A stretch of DNA of 39,929 bases from Planctomycetota bacterium (GCA_029777335.1 JAKOSN010000025.1:1-39929); one strand, 5' to 3'; positions 17,565 to 26,666 are shown, counted from the stretch's first letter. Notes: a model not told the origin generated them from the sequence alone. Program-made: numbers and translations.

Positions 17565-19113
17565 CACTCTGGACGACATGCGGCGCCGGACCCTCGCGCA
17601 ACTGGAGCAGATCCACTGGGCGGTGCGCCACCGCGAGGTTGGCTGGGTGGTTCGGGTGGGCGATGGAGTGGCGTATTTGCGTGGCGTTTCCTCGGTGCGC
17701 TATGGGGAACTCCTGGCGCGCGCCGACGGGTTAACCGCGCTGGCATTTGATCTACGCCCTCAGGAGGTCGGCGTTCTCTTTCTGGATCCCTCCGAGCATG
17801 TGTGCGCCGGGGATGTGCTGGAAACCACCGGCCGGGTCGCCAGCGTGATCGTCGGAGACGAATTGCTGGGCCGCATCGTGGATGCCCTGGGGCGCCCGCT
17901 GGACGAGGGGGGGCCCGTTCGCGCGCAGACATTCTGGCCCGTCGAACGGGACGCTCCCGGCGTGATTGATCGACAGCCGGTGCACGAGCCCCTGCACACC
18001 GGCATCAAGGTGATCGACGGCCTGCTCCCACTGGGTCGAGGCCAGCGCGAGTTAATTCTGGGCGATCGAGCCACGGGAAAAACAGCCCTTGCGCTGGATG
18101 CAATTCTGGCCCAGCGCGAGAGCGGGATCGTGTGCATCTACGCCGCCATTGGGCAGCGCAAGGCCAGCGTGGCGGAAACGATTGAAATTCTGAGCCAGCA
18201 CGATGCCCTGCGATACACGGTGGTCGTCGTTGCCGATGCGAATTCACCGCCAGGGCAGCAATATCTGGCGCCCTACACGGCATGCACCCTGGGCGAGTAC
18301 TTCATGAGAAAGGGTCGCCATGCCCTGGTGGTGTACGATGATCTGAGCAAGCATGCCGACGCGTATCGACGGATCTCCTTGTTGCTCGGCCGTCCACCAG
18401 GGCGCGAAGCCTACCCTGCCGATGTTTTTTATCTCCATGCCCGCTTGCTGGAGCGAGCCACTCGATTGCATGACCGCCTGGGGGGAGGCAGCCTGACGGC
18501 ACTTCCTCTCGCTTCCACGCAGGCGGGGAACATCGCCGCATACATCCCCACCAATGTGATCTCCATTACCGATGGCCAGATCTATCTGGATACCCGGCTG
18601 TTCAACGAGGGACTGCGACCGGCGGTCGATGTTGGCCTGAGTGTTTCGCGGGTCGGCGGAAAGGCCCAACCGCGCATTCTGAGGCAAATTAGCGGCGATC
18701 TGCGCCTGCTTTATGCCCAGTTGCATGAACTGGAGACTTTCACCCGTTTTGGTGCTGAGCTAGAACCGGAGAGCCGCCGTCGATTGGCGCGTGGTCGAAG
18801 ACTGCGCGAAGCATTGAAGCAACCGCGCCTACGTCCCTGGCGGCTGGCTCACCAGGCAGCGGCTCTGTTCGCGATCAAGGACGGCTGTCTGGACGATGTC
18901 CCCCTGGAAGCGGTCTCCACTTTTCTCGACACTCTCTGCTGCCATCTTGAAGAGGTGGATACCCGCCTGCGCGATGCCCTGGAGCAGGAGACAGATTTCA
19001 CCACGGAGTTGCAGTCCCGACTGCGGCAAGCGATCGCCGCAGTCCAACGTACCTCAATCGCACGAGGAACGCATGACTCTGGAACAGACGCATCGGCAGA
19101 GACAGGCCGTTAA
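17557..19113 (+). CDS. atpA: N-ATPase alpha subunit
   Basis: This is the non-catalytic nucleotide-binding subunit of F1. The 518-residue product has the Walker A GDRATGKT at 169-176, the segments HTGIKVIDGLLPLGRGQRELI and AYRRISLLLGRPPGREAYPADVFYLHARLLERA, and SVSRVGGKAQ, which includes the arginine finger that reaches the beta catalytic site. Family length is normal. The N-terminal part is short in front of the VGDGVAYLRG barrel compared with standard alpha, and the C-terminal tail (about 490-518) is variable. It overlaps atpF by 8 nt and atpG by 41 nt. Confidence 0.96.
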   Translation: MADTLDDMRRRTLAQLEQIHWAVRHREVGWVVRVGDGVAYLRGVSSVRYGELLARADGLTALAFDLRPQEVGVLFLDPSEHVCAGDVLETTGRVASVIVGDELLGRIVDALGRPLDEGGPVRAQTFWPVERDAPGVIDRQPVHEPLHTGIKVIDGLLPLGRGQRELILGDRATGKTALALDAILAQRESGIVCIYAAIGQRKASVAETIEILSQHDALRYTVVVVADANSPPGQQYLAPYTACTLGEYFMRKGRHALVVYDDLSKHADAYRRISLLLGRPPGREAYPADVFYLHARLLERATRLHDRLGGGSLTALPLASTQAGNIAAYIPTNVISITDGQIYLDTRLFNEGLRPAVDVGLSVSRVGGKAQPRILRQISGDLRLLYAQLHELETFTRFGAELEPESRRRLARGRRLREALKQPRLRPWRLAHQAAALFAIKDGCLDDVPLEAVSTFLDTLCCHLEEVDTRLRDALEQETDFTTELQSRLRQAIAAVQRTSIARGTHDSGTDASAETGR

Positions 19114-19930
19114 CACCATTCACGACATCGTCAACGCCATGCGTGCCATTGCCGCAGGACGCATCCAAAGCGCCCAGCGTGCCCTGAGCAGTGCTCGTCG
19201 GTATCAACAGGTGGTGGAGTTGGCATTCGGCGCCCTGCTGGTGGAGAACGGAGCGTTGCATCTGCCAGCCAGTGACAGCGGGCGAACCATGCTCCTGGTT
19301 CTGACATCGGAGCAACCGTTGTGTGGCATGTTCAATCAGGATGTGCTTGCCTTTGCGGAACGTCGTCTTGAGGATTTGCGAGCCGCCGGTCCGGTGGAGG
19401 TGGTGGTTGTGGGGCATCGCGGAGTTCGGCAATTGATGGCACGTGGTCTGATCCCGGACGTGACCGAGGAAGCCGCGACCTCGGTGCCCGGACTGCGCGA
19501 CCTGATCAAGAAACTCGCCCGGCTGGTTGATCGACGTTACGCCGAGAGGCAACTGAGAGCGTTGCATGTCGTCTATACCCGCTATCGATCGATCAGTGAA
19601 CAGATCCCAACCGAGGAACAAATCCTCCCCCTGGAACTGACTCGCTTTCGTCAAGCAACAGAAACATCCAGGCATGCCCCCTACCACTACCTTCCTCTTC
19701 CTGTCCTCCTCGCAGGTCTGGTGAGCGAATACGCATTTATCAGTCTCTATCGCATGGCTGCCGAGTCGTATGCCAGCGAACAGGCGAGCCGGCTACTGGC
19801 CATGGATGCGGCAACGCGGAACACGGAACGTCTGGCCAGGGCACTCCTGGATCGGGAACGGCGGGAACGCCAGGACGTGATCACACAACAGGTGCTGGAA
19901 CTAATCGCGGCTCGCTTTGCGGTCGAGTAG
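19073..19930 (+). CDS. atpG: N-ATPase gamma subunit
   Basis: This is the rotor shaft. The 285-residue product starts with the family-type N-terminal helix MTLEQTHRQRQAVNTIHDIVNAMRAIAAGRI and has the expected C-terminal helix (SEYAFISLYRMAAESYASEQASRLLAMDAATRNTERLARAL). The middle Rossmann-like domain includes LLVLTSEQPLCGMFNQDVL and VVVVGHRG. Sequence is more divergent than in ordinary gamma proteins, as is usual for N-ATPases. The ATG at 19073 lies inside atpA (41-nt overlap) with GAGGAA four nt upstream. It ends the operon, and no atpH, atpI or other gene follows before a probable terminator at 19986-20021. Confidence 0.94.
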   Translation: MTLEQTHRQRQAVNTIHDIVNAMRAIAAGRIQSAQRALSSARRYQQVVELAFGALLVENGALHLPASDSGRTMLLVLTSEQPLCGMFNQDVLAFAERRLEDLRAAGPVEVVVVGHRGVRQLMARGLIPDVTEEAATSVPGLRDLIKKLARLVDRRYAERQLRALHVVYTRYRSISEQIPTEEQILPLELTRFRQATETSRHAPYHYLPLPVLLAGLVSEYAFISLYRMAAESYASEQASRLLAMDAATRNTERLARALLDRERRERQDVITQQVLELIAARFAVE

Positions 19931-19985
19931 TCCTCCGCCTGACAAGCAGCCAGGAGAGAGCAACAGACGTTACCAGTCGACCTCG

Positions 19986-20021
19986 GCATGCCTTGCGATT
20001 CACCAGGCGATGCTGCGTTTT
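19986..20021 (+). terminator. Probable terminator of the N-ATPase operon
   Basis: GCAT-GCCT pairs with AGGC-g-ATGC (8 bp, one bulge) around an 11-nt loop, followed by TGCGTTTT. It lies 55 nt past the atpG stop codon. Confidence 0.5.
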
Positions 20022-20537
20022 CGAGCAGTGGCACGCCGCAGTCCTTACCTGCGTTTCCCAAATCCCCTGATCGGCTTATTGATTCTCTTTCCCTTCTCGT
20101 AAGGGTTTTCCCAGTCGGTCTGGTAGATACGGGCAGGTTCCAGAATGTGGTGCAACTGCGGAGCAAACTTGGTCGATGGTGTTTGTGTGAAGGTAACTGC
20201 GTACTACCGAGCTGCCGCAGACCGAGTAGTCTGCCCTCTCCCGCTTGGTGTCGCACCTGAAGAACCAGCCTGGATCGTTCTGCCCTCGACACAAAGAGAC
20301 CGGCATCCAAACGGGATTTGTGCGTCCACGCCCTACTCCTTTCCGAGGTTTGCCGGATCGACAGGAGGTCGATGCAGGGAACGGTTGACAGGGCTGGAAC
20401 GCCGTATCGGGAAAGCGGACGGTGCTTGCCTGATGCGGCCGGAGGTTGGGCGGTCGCACCAAGACCTGCCCGGCACCAGGGTGGCCCCAGGGGTGGTTAC
20501 GGATGCTGCCCCACTTCCTCCCTAACTCGAGGCTGCT
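20022..20537. other. 516-nt gap between atpG and the BBP2 gene
   Basis: No credible ORF or RNA gene is seen. It contains two short perfect inverted repeats: GCAGAC-6nt-GTCTGC at 20217-20234 and ATCGAC-5nt-GTCGAT at 20357-20373. Promoter-like hexamers are weak (TTGACA at about 20383 lacks a good -10 box). It should contain the promoter and leader of the BBP2 gene. Confidence 0.45.
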
Positions 20538-22028
20538 ATGTTGTCGATACTTGTCTGCACGGCTGCTCTCGCGCTGGGGCAGCCACAACCCCTCCCACTC
20601 CCTCCCCCTGAAGCTGGTCCAGAGGCCGTTGCGCCTCTGCCGTTGCCTCAGGGGGAGATCCCGGCGGTTGTGGCCCCCCCGGCCGAAAGCGCCTCCTTGC
20701 CGGGGATCGAGCCCTCGCTCCCCGAGGAGCAGGTGGCTCCAGAGAATGCTCCCCCGGATCCCGTGCAACCCACGGTTCCCCCACAACCCGTGGAGGTTGT
20801 CGCCCCGTTGTTCCCTGAGCCCAAGCTGGCCACTCCCCAGGCAGAACCCGCTTCCAAGTCCGCAGCCGCCGCTGATCGCTGGCTGTTCATGAAAGCCCTC
20901 CAGGGGACGTGGTACGGCGATCTGCTGGATAGCAACCGGATGTCGGTCTGGGGTTGGACCGAGATGTCGTTCACTCCAAGTACGGCTGCCATCTCCAACC
21001 AGCCGGTGGTGTGGAACGATCGGGCCAATGAGTACCTGCTTCAGCAACACTGGGTACGCTTTGAACGTTCGGTAGTCACGAGTGGAACCACCGATGCCAC
21101 TTTCGGGTTTCGCATCGATTTTCTCGCGGGTTCCGACTATCGCTACACCCTGCCTCGTGGTCTGTGGAACAGCCAGGAACTGAACTCTAACGGAACCCAG
21201 AACCTGTATGGGGTGGACCTGATCTCGCACTATGTGGAAGGCTACTTCCCCACGGTGATGAACGGGTTGGATATCAAGCTTGGGCGTTTCTTCACCCCGT
21301 TTGGTGCGGAGAGTCTGGAAGCAATCAGCACTCCATTCCTGTCGCGGTCCTACGCCTTTAACTGGAGCCCTCCCTTCACCCACCTCGGTGGAATCGCCAC
21401 CCTGACGATCAACCCAAGGTGGACGGTGCAGGGGGCGCTGGTAGACGGCAATGACGTGTGGTTCGATCCCTCGGCCGAGGCGCGCTTTGTTGGTACGGCG
21501 AAGTGGACGCAGCCGGGGGGCCGCAACACGGTGACGTTTGGCACCTCGATCGGTCGCGGAAAGCTGAACTCGGGCGATCCGTTCGCTCCAGCAACGGTGT
21601 CCCTGATGACGGAACCGGCCGGGCGCAACAACATCAACGTGTTCGACATTGTCTGGACGAGTGTCCTGACTTCGCGGTTGAACTACACCTTTGAAACGAT
21701 CTACGGCTACCAGACCAACGTGCCCGGGATCACCAACGCCGCAGGGGGGGGAACGGCCCACTGGGGTTCGATCGTCCAGTACCTGTTCTACACCGTCACG
21801 CCCCGGCTGACCGCCCAGACACGGTTGGAGTTCTTCGACGACTTCTCGGCGAGCCGAACAGGCTTCGAGGGGTTGTACACCGCGGTCACAGGAGGACTGG
21901 TGTACAAGCTGCGTCCTGACGTGATCTTCCGCCCCGAACTGCGTTTCGATCACAACAACGAATCCAAACCGTTTGAAGGAAAGAGTAGTATTTTCACCGC
22001 GGGCTGTGGCCTCATTCTGCGGTGGTAA
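20538..22028 (+). CDS. BBP2-family outer-membrane beta-barrel porin
   Basis: The 496-residue protein starts with a short signal-like segment (MLSILVCTAALALGQ) and a long Pro/Glu/Ala-rich spacer to about residue 112 (repeated PP and VP blocks). From about 125 it has barrel strands with aromatic belts: MSVWGWTEMSFTPSTAA, HWVRFERSVV, TFGFRIDFLAGSDYRYT and the key segment LDIKLGRFFTPFGAES. The core matches the putative beta-barrel porin-2 (BBP2/OmpL-like) family with its GWxE and GRFFTPxGxES motifs. The chain ends ILRW with no final Phe; a terminal Trp is also accepted in this family. The cargo is unknown. The next gene on the same strand starts 137 nt downstream after a hairpin. Confidence 0.9.
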   Translation: MLSILVCTAALALGQPQPLPLPPPEAGPEAVAPLPLPQGEIPAVVAPPAESASLPGIEPSLPEEQVAPENAPPDPVQPTVPPQPVEVVAPLFPEPKLATPQAEPASKSAAAADRWLFMKALQGTWYGDLLDSNRMSVWGWTEMSFTPSTAAISNQPVVWNDRANEYLLQQHWVRFERSVVTSGTTDATFGFRIDFLAGSDYRYTLPRGLWNSQELNSNGTQNLYGVDLISHYVEGYFPTVMNGLDIKLGRFFTPFGAESLEAISTPFLSRSYAFNWSPPFTHLGGIATLTINPRWTVQGALVDGNDVWFDPSAEARFVGTAKWTQPGGRNTVTFGTSIGRGKLNSGDPFAPATVSLMTEPAGRNNINVFDIVWTSVLTSRLNYTFETIYGYQTNVPGITNAAGGGTAHWGSIVQYLFYTVTPRLTAQTRLEFFDDFSASRTGFEGLYTAVTGGLVYKLRPDVIFRPELRFDHNNESKPFEGKSSIFTAGCGLILRW

Positions 22029-22097
22029 GGATTGGCAAGATGACCCATCAGGAGGACGGGTGAGGGAACCTGTCCAGGGAGAGGAATCAGGTAGATC

Positions 22098-22132
22098 CTG
22101 CCACCGCCGCACGATCCGACCGGGGGTGGCAG
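22098..22132 (+). terminator. Hairpin between the BBP2 and secreted-protein genes
   Basis: CTGCCACC and GGTGGCAG pair (8 bp) around a 19-nt loop, 70 nt past the BBP2 stop. No T-run follows. It may attenuate or stabilise rather than terminate. Confidence 0.35.
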
Positions 22133-22165
22133 AGTCATCGCACGATGAAGGATAGGAGATCCAAG

Positions 22166-22987
22166 ATGCTGCGGAAAGTATTCGCGGGTATGGTGAGCGG
22201 GTTGGTGCTGGCGTCGGGGTTGGTCGCTCAGGAAACCAAGACGGTTGCTCCCGGGACCCCCGTGACGATCGTGGTCAAACCCGCTGAACCGGCCACTCCC
22301 CCTGTTTCCATCAGCCTGGGCGCCCGCCATGCGGTGGCCACTCCCACTCGCACCGGGTGCAACCACACCGCCGGAGGGAACATCGATATCCAGCAACCGT
22401 CCGCCGACACCATCGTGGTCACGATGACCGGAGTGGCGGTCGCGGGAGCTTGCCCTGGGAAGTGCTCGCAGGCGGCCATTGACGCTGACCTGTCCCAGTG
22501 CATCGAGGTGTCCTTCGACAAACCCGAGGTCAAGGCGGCCAAGCTGACCATCGAGGGGCGCGTGATCGGTCTGTTGCGCAGCCACTGCAAGGGCGGCGGG
22601 ATTGCCGAGGAATCCGCCAGCGCCGAGGTGTGCACCGAGGGCGGACCGGCCGTGTCGCTCAATCTTCCCGCGCATTCGGCCAGCTGTGGCGATAATCTGT
22701 CCATCAACGATCGGGAAGGTCCCTGCTCGATGCCTGTGGTTCCTGGCAAGTACAACCTGCATGTCGCCTTCCACGTGGGCGCTTCGCACCCGAAGTCGAT
22801 CTTCCCCTGCAAGGCCGCCTCGTCGGAATTCGCTCCCGACGCGATTGATCCGCTCTGGATCAGCGCCTGGGAACCGTTCAAGGGCGCCTCGAAGAAGGAC
22901 TTTGGCCTGCAGGTGACCATCAAGGTGGCCGAGGACACCCCGCCCGCCCCCGAGAAGAAGGACGATGCCAAGAAGAGCCCCAAGTAA
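22166..22987 (+). CDS. Secreted cysteine-containing protein of unknown function
   Basis: The 273-residue product has a Sec signal peptide (MLRKVFAGMVSGLVLASGLVAQ). The ATG at 22166 is favoured over the in-frame ATG at 22145 because AGGAG precedes it by seven nt. The mature protein is beta-rich with nine to ten cysteines at separated positions (TGCNHTAGG, GACPGKCSQ, LSQCIEV, SHCKGGG, EVCTEGG, SASCGDN, GPCSMP, FPCKAAS), suggesting disulfides or a metal site. Residue motifs GCNHTAGGN and SHCKGGG are distinctive. The C-terminus is Lys/Asp/Pro-rich (PPAPEKKDDAKKSPK). I do not recognise the family. It lies 137 nt downstream of the BBP2 porin and may be its secreted partner, which is only suggested by proximity. 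Confidence 0.75.
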   Translation: MLRKVFAGMVSGLVLASGLVAQETKTVAPGTPVTIVVKPAEPATPPVSISLGARHAVATPTRTGCNHTAGGNIDIQQPSADTIVVTMTGVAVAGACPGKCSQAAIDADLSQCIEVSFDKPEVKAAKLTIEGRVIGLLRSHCKGGGIAEESASAEVCTEGGPAVSLNLPAHSASCGDNLSINDREGPCSMPVVPGKYNLHVAFHVGASHPKSIFPCKAASSEFAPDAIDPLWISAWEPFKGASKKDFGLQVTIKVAEDTPPAPEKKDDAKKSPK

Positions 22988-23051
22988 GAAGCCCCCTCGA
23001 CCAGGAGAGTAAGGCGCGTTGCTTGCTCTTCTGAGGACGCCCTCCGTGCCT

Positions 23052-23091
23052 TGCCCCGAGCTGTCCGCCCTGTGCTGGACAACCCGGGGCA
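23052..23091 (+). terminator. Hairpin downstream of the secreted-protein gene
   Basis: TGCCCCG pairs with CGGGGCA, and TGTCC with GGACA inside, with a 10-nt loop. It lies about 65 nt past the stop and is followed by ATCGCTCATTTCTCG (few T). A good promoter follows at 23145-23174. Confidence 0.55.
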
Positions 23092-23144
23092 TCGCTCATT
23101 TCTCGTGCCCGCTCTCCTCCCCGCTTGCAAGCCAACATCGGCGG

Positions 23145-23174
23145 TTGCAGACGGAGGAAGACACTCTCTATAAT
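23145..23174 (+). promoter_or_regulatory. Sigma70-like promoter of the FG-GAP lipoprotein/TPR pair
   Basis: TTGCAG, 18 nt, perfect TATAAT. The predicted start is about 23181, 45 nt before the ATG at 23226 (with GGAGG at six nt). Best promoter match in the window. Confidence 0.7.
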
Positions 23175-23225
23175 CCAGGGACGGAAGGTCCGCGGCTCCC
23201 CTCATCTGTTCCGCCGGAGGATTTC

Positions 23226-24959
23226 ATGCCGACCTGGATGGCGCGCGCAGGTCTGGTCTCGCTTGCCCTGAGCCTCTTGCTGGGGGGATGCTCTGGAAAA
23301 CCCGATGTCCCCTCCCCTGGCGAGGAAGCCACTGAGCCGCCCTGGTTTGAAGATATTACCGATCGCGTAGGATTGAATTTTGTGCACGATCCTGGTCCGG
23401 TGAATCAGTGGTTCATGCCACAGATCGTGGGGTCCGGCGCGGCGATCTTCGATGCCGATGGTGATGGCCTGCTGGATCTTTATCTGCTGCAAAACGCGGG
23501 GCCAAAATCCGGCTCCGTGAATCGGCTCTATCGACAACTTCCCGGTGGCCGTTTCGAGGACATCAGCGCCGCTTCGGGGCTCGATATTGCTGGGCACAAC
23601 ATGGGGGTGGCCGTGGGCGATATCAACAACGATGGGCGCCCGGATGTGGTGGTTACCCAGTTCGGCGGAGTTCGGCTCTTTCTGAATCTTGGGGGCGGAA
23701 AGTTTCGCGACATTTCGAAGGAAGCCGGGGTAAGCAGCCCTCAGTGGGGTGTCTCGGCAGCGTTCTTCGACTACGATCGGGATGGCTGGCTTGACCTGAT
23801 CGTGGTGAATTATGTCGATTACGATCCGACCTGGCCCTGTACCTCGCCCAGTGGCATTCGGGATTTCTGTGCGCCCTCGGTCTTCTCGGGCACCGTCAGC
23901 CGGCTCTGGCACAATCGCGGCCCGAACAAGGACAAAGGGAGCACGTCCGCTTCACCCGTGACCTTCGAGGATGTGACCCTTTCCTCGGGCATCGGAAAGT
24001 TTGCCGCTCCTGGGCTGGGGGTGGTGTGTGCAGATTTCACTGGGGATGACCTCCCGGATCTTTTCGTGGCCAACGATGGCAAACCCAACCATCTGTGGAT
24101 TAATCAGGGCAATGGCACATTCACCGAGGAGGCCGTCGCGCGCGGAGTGGCCTATACCTACATGGGCCAGGCGTTCGCCGGGATGGGGATTGCTCTGGGG
24201 GATGTCGATAACGACGATCTGCTCGATCTCTATGTAACCCATCTGACCAGTGAAACGAATACCCTGTGGCGTCAGGGACCGCGGGGATTATTCAAGGATC
24301 AGACCGCAGGGTGGGGGCTGAATGCGATGCGCTGGCGCGGGACTGGCTTTGGTGCATTGCTGGGCGACTTCGATCAGGACGGCTGGCTCGATCTGGCGAT
24401 TGTCAATGGACGCGTGCAGCGCGGCGGTTCGGCCAGGAATACGGGCCTGCCGACATTCTGGGAGCCGTACTCCGAACGGAATCAGCTCTTTGTCAACGCC
24501 GGTCAGGGACAGTTCCGTGACATTTCTCTGTCCAATCCGGCCTTTTGCGGGCATCACAACGTCGGTCGTGGGCTGGCCGTTGCCGACATTGACAGAGATG
24601 GCGCGCTCGATTTGCTGGTCACCTCGATCGGGGGAAAAGCGCGTCTGTTTCGCAATGTGGCGCCGACGCGCGGGCACTGGTTAAAGGTGCGAGCTTTCGA
24701 CCCACGCTGGCAACGCGATGCTTATGGCGCCGAGGTCCGCATTCGTGCGGGCGAAAAGCACTGGCTTCGTCTGGTTCAGGCGGCCTGCAGTTATGCCTGC
24801 AGCAATGAACCCATCGCGCACTTTGGGCTGGGAACGACCGATCGGATTGATGGCATCGAGGTGCGTTGGCCCGATGGCACGCGCGAGAGCTTTCCGGGAG
24901 GAGAGGTGGATCGCGCCCTGGAGCTGCGCAAAGGGAGCGGAAAACCTGGCAAGCCCTGA
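23226..24959 (+). CDS. FG-GAP/VCBS repeat lipoprotein with C-terminal ASPIC/UnbV domain
   Basis: The 577-residue protein has a lipoprotein signal ending LLLGGC (lipobox LGGC), so it should be anchored in the envelope and face the periplasm or outside. About six FG-GAP/VCBS repeats form a propeller. Each has a calcium-type loop: DADGDGLLDLYLLQN, DINNDGRPDVVVTQ, DYDRDGWLDLIVVN, DFTGDDLPDLFVAN, DVDNDDLLDLYVTH, DFDQDGWLDLAIVNG and DIDRDGALDLLVTS. The end (RDAYGAEVRIRAG…QAACSYACSNEPIAHFGLGTTDRIDGIEVRWPDGTRE) is the ASPIC/UnbV domain. The ATG at 23226 has GGAGG at six nt; the longer frame from 23019 is not credible. It is followed 16 nt later by the TPR protein, a pairing often seen in planctomycetes. 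Confidence 0.95.
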   Translation: MPTWMARAGLVSLALSLLLGGCSGKPDVPSPGEEATEPPWFEDITDRVGLNFVHDPGPVNQWFMPQIVGSGAAIFDADGDGLLDLYLLQNAGPKSGSVNRLYRQLPGGRFEDISAASGLDIAGHNMGVAVGDINNDGRPDVVVTQFGGVRLFLNLGGGKFRDISKEAGVSSPQWGVSAAFFDYDRDGWLDLIVVNYVDYDPTWPCTSPSGIRDFCAPSVFSGTVSRLWHNRGPNKDKGSTSASPVTFEDVTLSSGIGKFAAPGLGVVCADFTGDDLPDLFVANDGKPNHLWINQGNGTFTEEAVARGVAYTYMGQAFAGMGIALGDVDNDDLLDLYVTHLTSETNTLWRQGPRGLFKDQTAGWGLNAMRWRGTGFGALLGDFDQDGWLDLAIVNGRVQRGGSARNTGLPTFWEPYSERNQLFVNAGQGQFRDISLSNPAFCGHHNVGRGLAVADIDRDGALDLLVTSIGGKARLFRNVAPTRGHWLKVRAFDPRWQRDAYGAEVRIRAGEKHWLRLVQAACSYACSNEPIAHFGLGTTDRIDGIEVRWPDGTRESFPGGEVDRALELRKGSGKPGKP

Positions 24960-24975
24960 TGGAAGGACCGCGTGA

Positions 24976-26385
24976 ATGAGGATTCCGCTCCCCCCAATGC
25001 CGCCACGACCCACTCCTCCGCGACCCCGCCGCTGGCGCTGGGTGGCGCTGGGGTTGCTGCTCCTCGCGCTGACCGGGGCCGGCGCGAGTTGGTTCTATTT
25101 TCGCCCTCGTCCCCCCGAGCCCCCCACGGTTCGCCTGGAAGGGGCCGAACCTGCAGTGGTCCGGCTCATCGAGGAGGCGCGTCAAAAGGTCACGGAGAAT
25201 CCCACCTCGGCCGATTCCTGGGGAGAGCTGGGCAAAATTCTGTATGCCCACGGCTACGCCCCGGAAGCGATGCGCTGCTTCGCCGAGGCGGAGAAGCTCG
25301 ATCCCAATGAATCCCGCTGGCCCTATCTACGGGGGGCCGAATACCTCCTGCGCGATCCCAACCATGCGCTCCCCTTGCTCCGCCGGGCGGTCGAACTGGG
25401 ACATCCGACCCTCAGTTACTCCGTGGCGGCTCGCCTGCGTTTGGCGGAGGCGCTCATGGAACGCGAGCAAACCGAGGAGGCCGAAACTCTGCTTCGCGGA
25501 GTTCTCGCCGATGATCCCAATAATGCTCGGGGCTGCTACGACTTTGGGGTGCTCTGTGCCACGCGCGAAGATGCAAAGACGGCGGTCGATTACCTGCAAC
25601 GAGCCACGCGCGGGTCGTTCGCACGCAAGCGCGCCCTGGTGAAGCTGGCGAGCGTGTATACGCGCCTGGGGAATCGGAGCGAGGCAGAACGGGCCCAGCA
25701 GGAGGCGGCGCGCCTCCCCGACGAAGGACCATGGCCCGATCCCTACCTGTCCGAGGTGATTCAGCTGGAACAGGGCCGGCTGAGTCGCTTTCAGAAGGTG
25801 GTGGATTTGCAGTCGGCAGGACGCTGGGAGGCGGCCGCAGACATCCTGCGTGACATGGCCCGGACATTCCCCGATGAACGCACGTATGTGGCCCTCGGCA
25901 TCAACCTGGCGACGCAGGGGAAGTATCCCCAGGCGGAGGAGGTGTTGCGGACTGCCCTGAAACTCGCTCCCGAGCATGTTCAGGTTCATTATTTTCTGTG
26001 CGTCGCCATCTTTCTGCAGTCCGAAAAAGAGTGGCCCGATGTCAGCAAAAGAGAACACGCACGGACTCGGTTTGCCGAGGCAGCCGAACACGCCCAGCTG
26101 GCCCTGAAGGGGAAGCCCGATCATGGCATGGCGCGCATGTTCCTGGGGCGAGCACAGCGGTTCCTCGGCGATCGGCCGAGCGGGATCGCCAACCTCCGCG
26201 AGGCGGTGGCGTGTCGGCCGGATTCGTCGGAAACTATTTTGGCACTGGGAGAAGCGCTGGCAGAAGATGGCCAGGTCGCTGAAGCCCGGCGCGTTCTGGA
26301 AGCAGGGTTGCGCGTCGCTGGAGAGAAGGATCCCCGTCTGCGCAAGGCGCTGGAACGACTCCCCTCCCCGAAGCCACCCGGATAA
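24976..26385 (+). CDS. Membrane-anchored TPR repeat protein
   Basis: The 469-residue protein has a Pro/Arg-rich N-terminus, one hydrophobic helix at about 22-42 (WVALGLLLLALTGAGASW) and then TPR units. Recognisable ones are SADSWGELGKILYAHGYAPEAMRCFAEAEKLDP, AEALMEREQTEEAETLLRGVLADDP, VALGINLATQGKYPQAEEVLRTALKLAPEH and AEDGQVAEARRVLEAGLRV. In TPR proteins these form right-handed superhelices that bind other proteins. It starts 16 nt after the FG-GAP lipoprotein with GGAAGGA upstream, so the two are probably co-transcribed and may form an envelope complex. The helix could be either a signal anchor or an uncleaved signal peptide; I favour the anchor, with TPRs outside. Substrate unknown. Confidence 0.9.
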   Translation: MRIPLPPMPPRPTPPRPRRWRWVALGLLLLALTGAGASWFYFRPRPPEPPTVRLEGAEPAVVRLIEEARQKVTENPTSADSWGELGKILYAHGYAPEAMRCFAEAEKLDPNESRWPYLRGAEYLLRDPNHALPLLRRAVELGHPTLSYSVAARLRLAEALMEREQTEEAETLLRGVLADDPNNARGCYDFGVLCATREDAKTAVDYLQRATRGSFARKRALVKLASVYTRLGNRSEAERAQQEAARLPDEGPWPDPYLSEVIQLEQGRLSRFQKVVDLQSAGRWEAAADILRDMARTFPDERTYVALGINLATQGKYPQAEEVLRTALKLAPEHVQVHYFLCVAIFLQSEKEWPDVSKREHARTRFAEAAEHAQLALKGKPDHGMARMFLGRAQRFLGDRPSGIANLREAVACRPDSSETILALGEALAEDGQVAEARRVLEAGLRVAGEKDPRLRKALERLPSPKPPG

Positions 26386-26435
26386 TGGAAATCCCTGCAC
26401 GTGAAAAAGAAAGAGCGCTCTCCTCAGAAAGTTGC

Positions 26436-26465
26436 TTGACAGGCACCAAGGAGCTATCTTACCTT
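26436..26465 (+). promoter_or_regulatory. Candidate promoter of the small lipoprotein/DUF1559 pair
   Basis: Consensus TTGACA, 18 nt, TACCTT, in the 281-nt gap before 26667. That leaves a leader of about 195 nt, in which I see no clear structure. Confidence 0.5.
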
Positions 26466-26666
26466 GAAGCAACGAAATAACATGTGATCTCATACGCAGC
26501 CCCACCACTCCTTTCATTTTGTGGGGTTAAACCGTAAGGAAGAAAAACACAGAATCCCCTTGTTCAAGGCGATACGCTTCTGAACCGCTCACAACCACGG
26601 TTATTCCGCCCTGCTGCCATCGTCTTCTAGAACGCTCGCCCCGCACTCTCCCCAGGATCGAGGATT

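Noticed and set aside
20446..20892. Pro/Arg-rich open frame overlapping the BBP2 start
   Set aside because: Shadow of the Pro-rich spacer in another frame.
20076..22112. Open frame of 678 codons on the minus strand
   Set aside because: Antisense to the BBP2 porin gene; the translation has no domain-like pattern and arises from the high GC codon bias.
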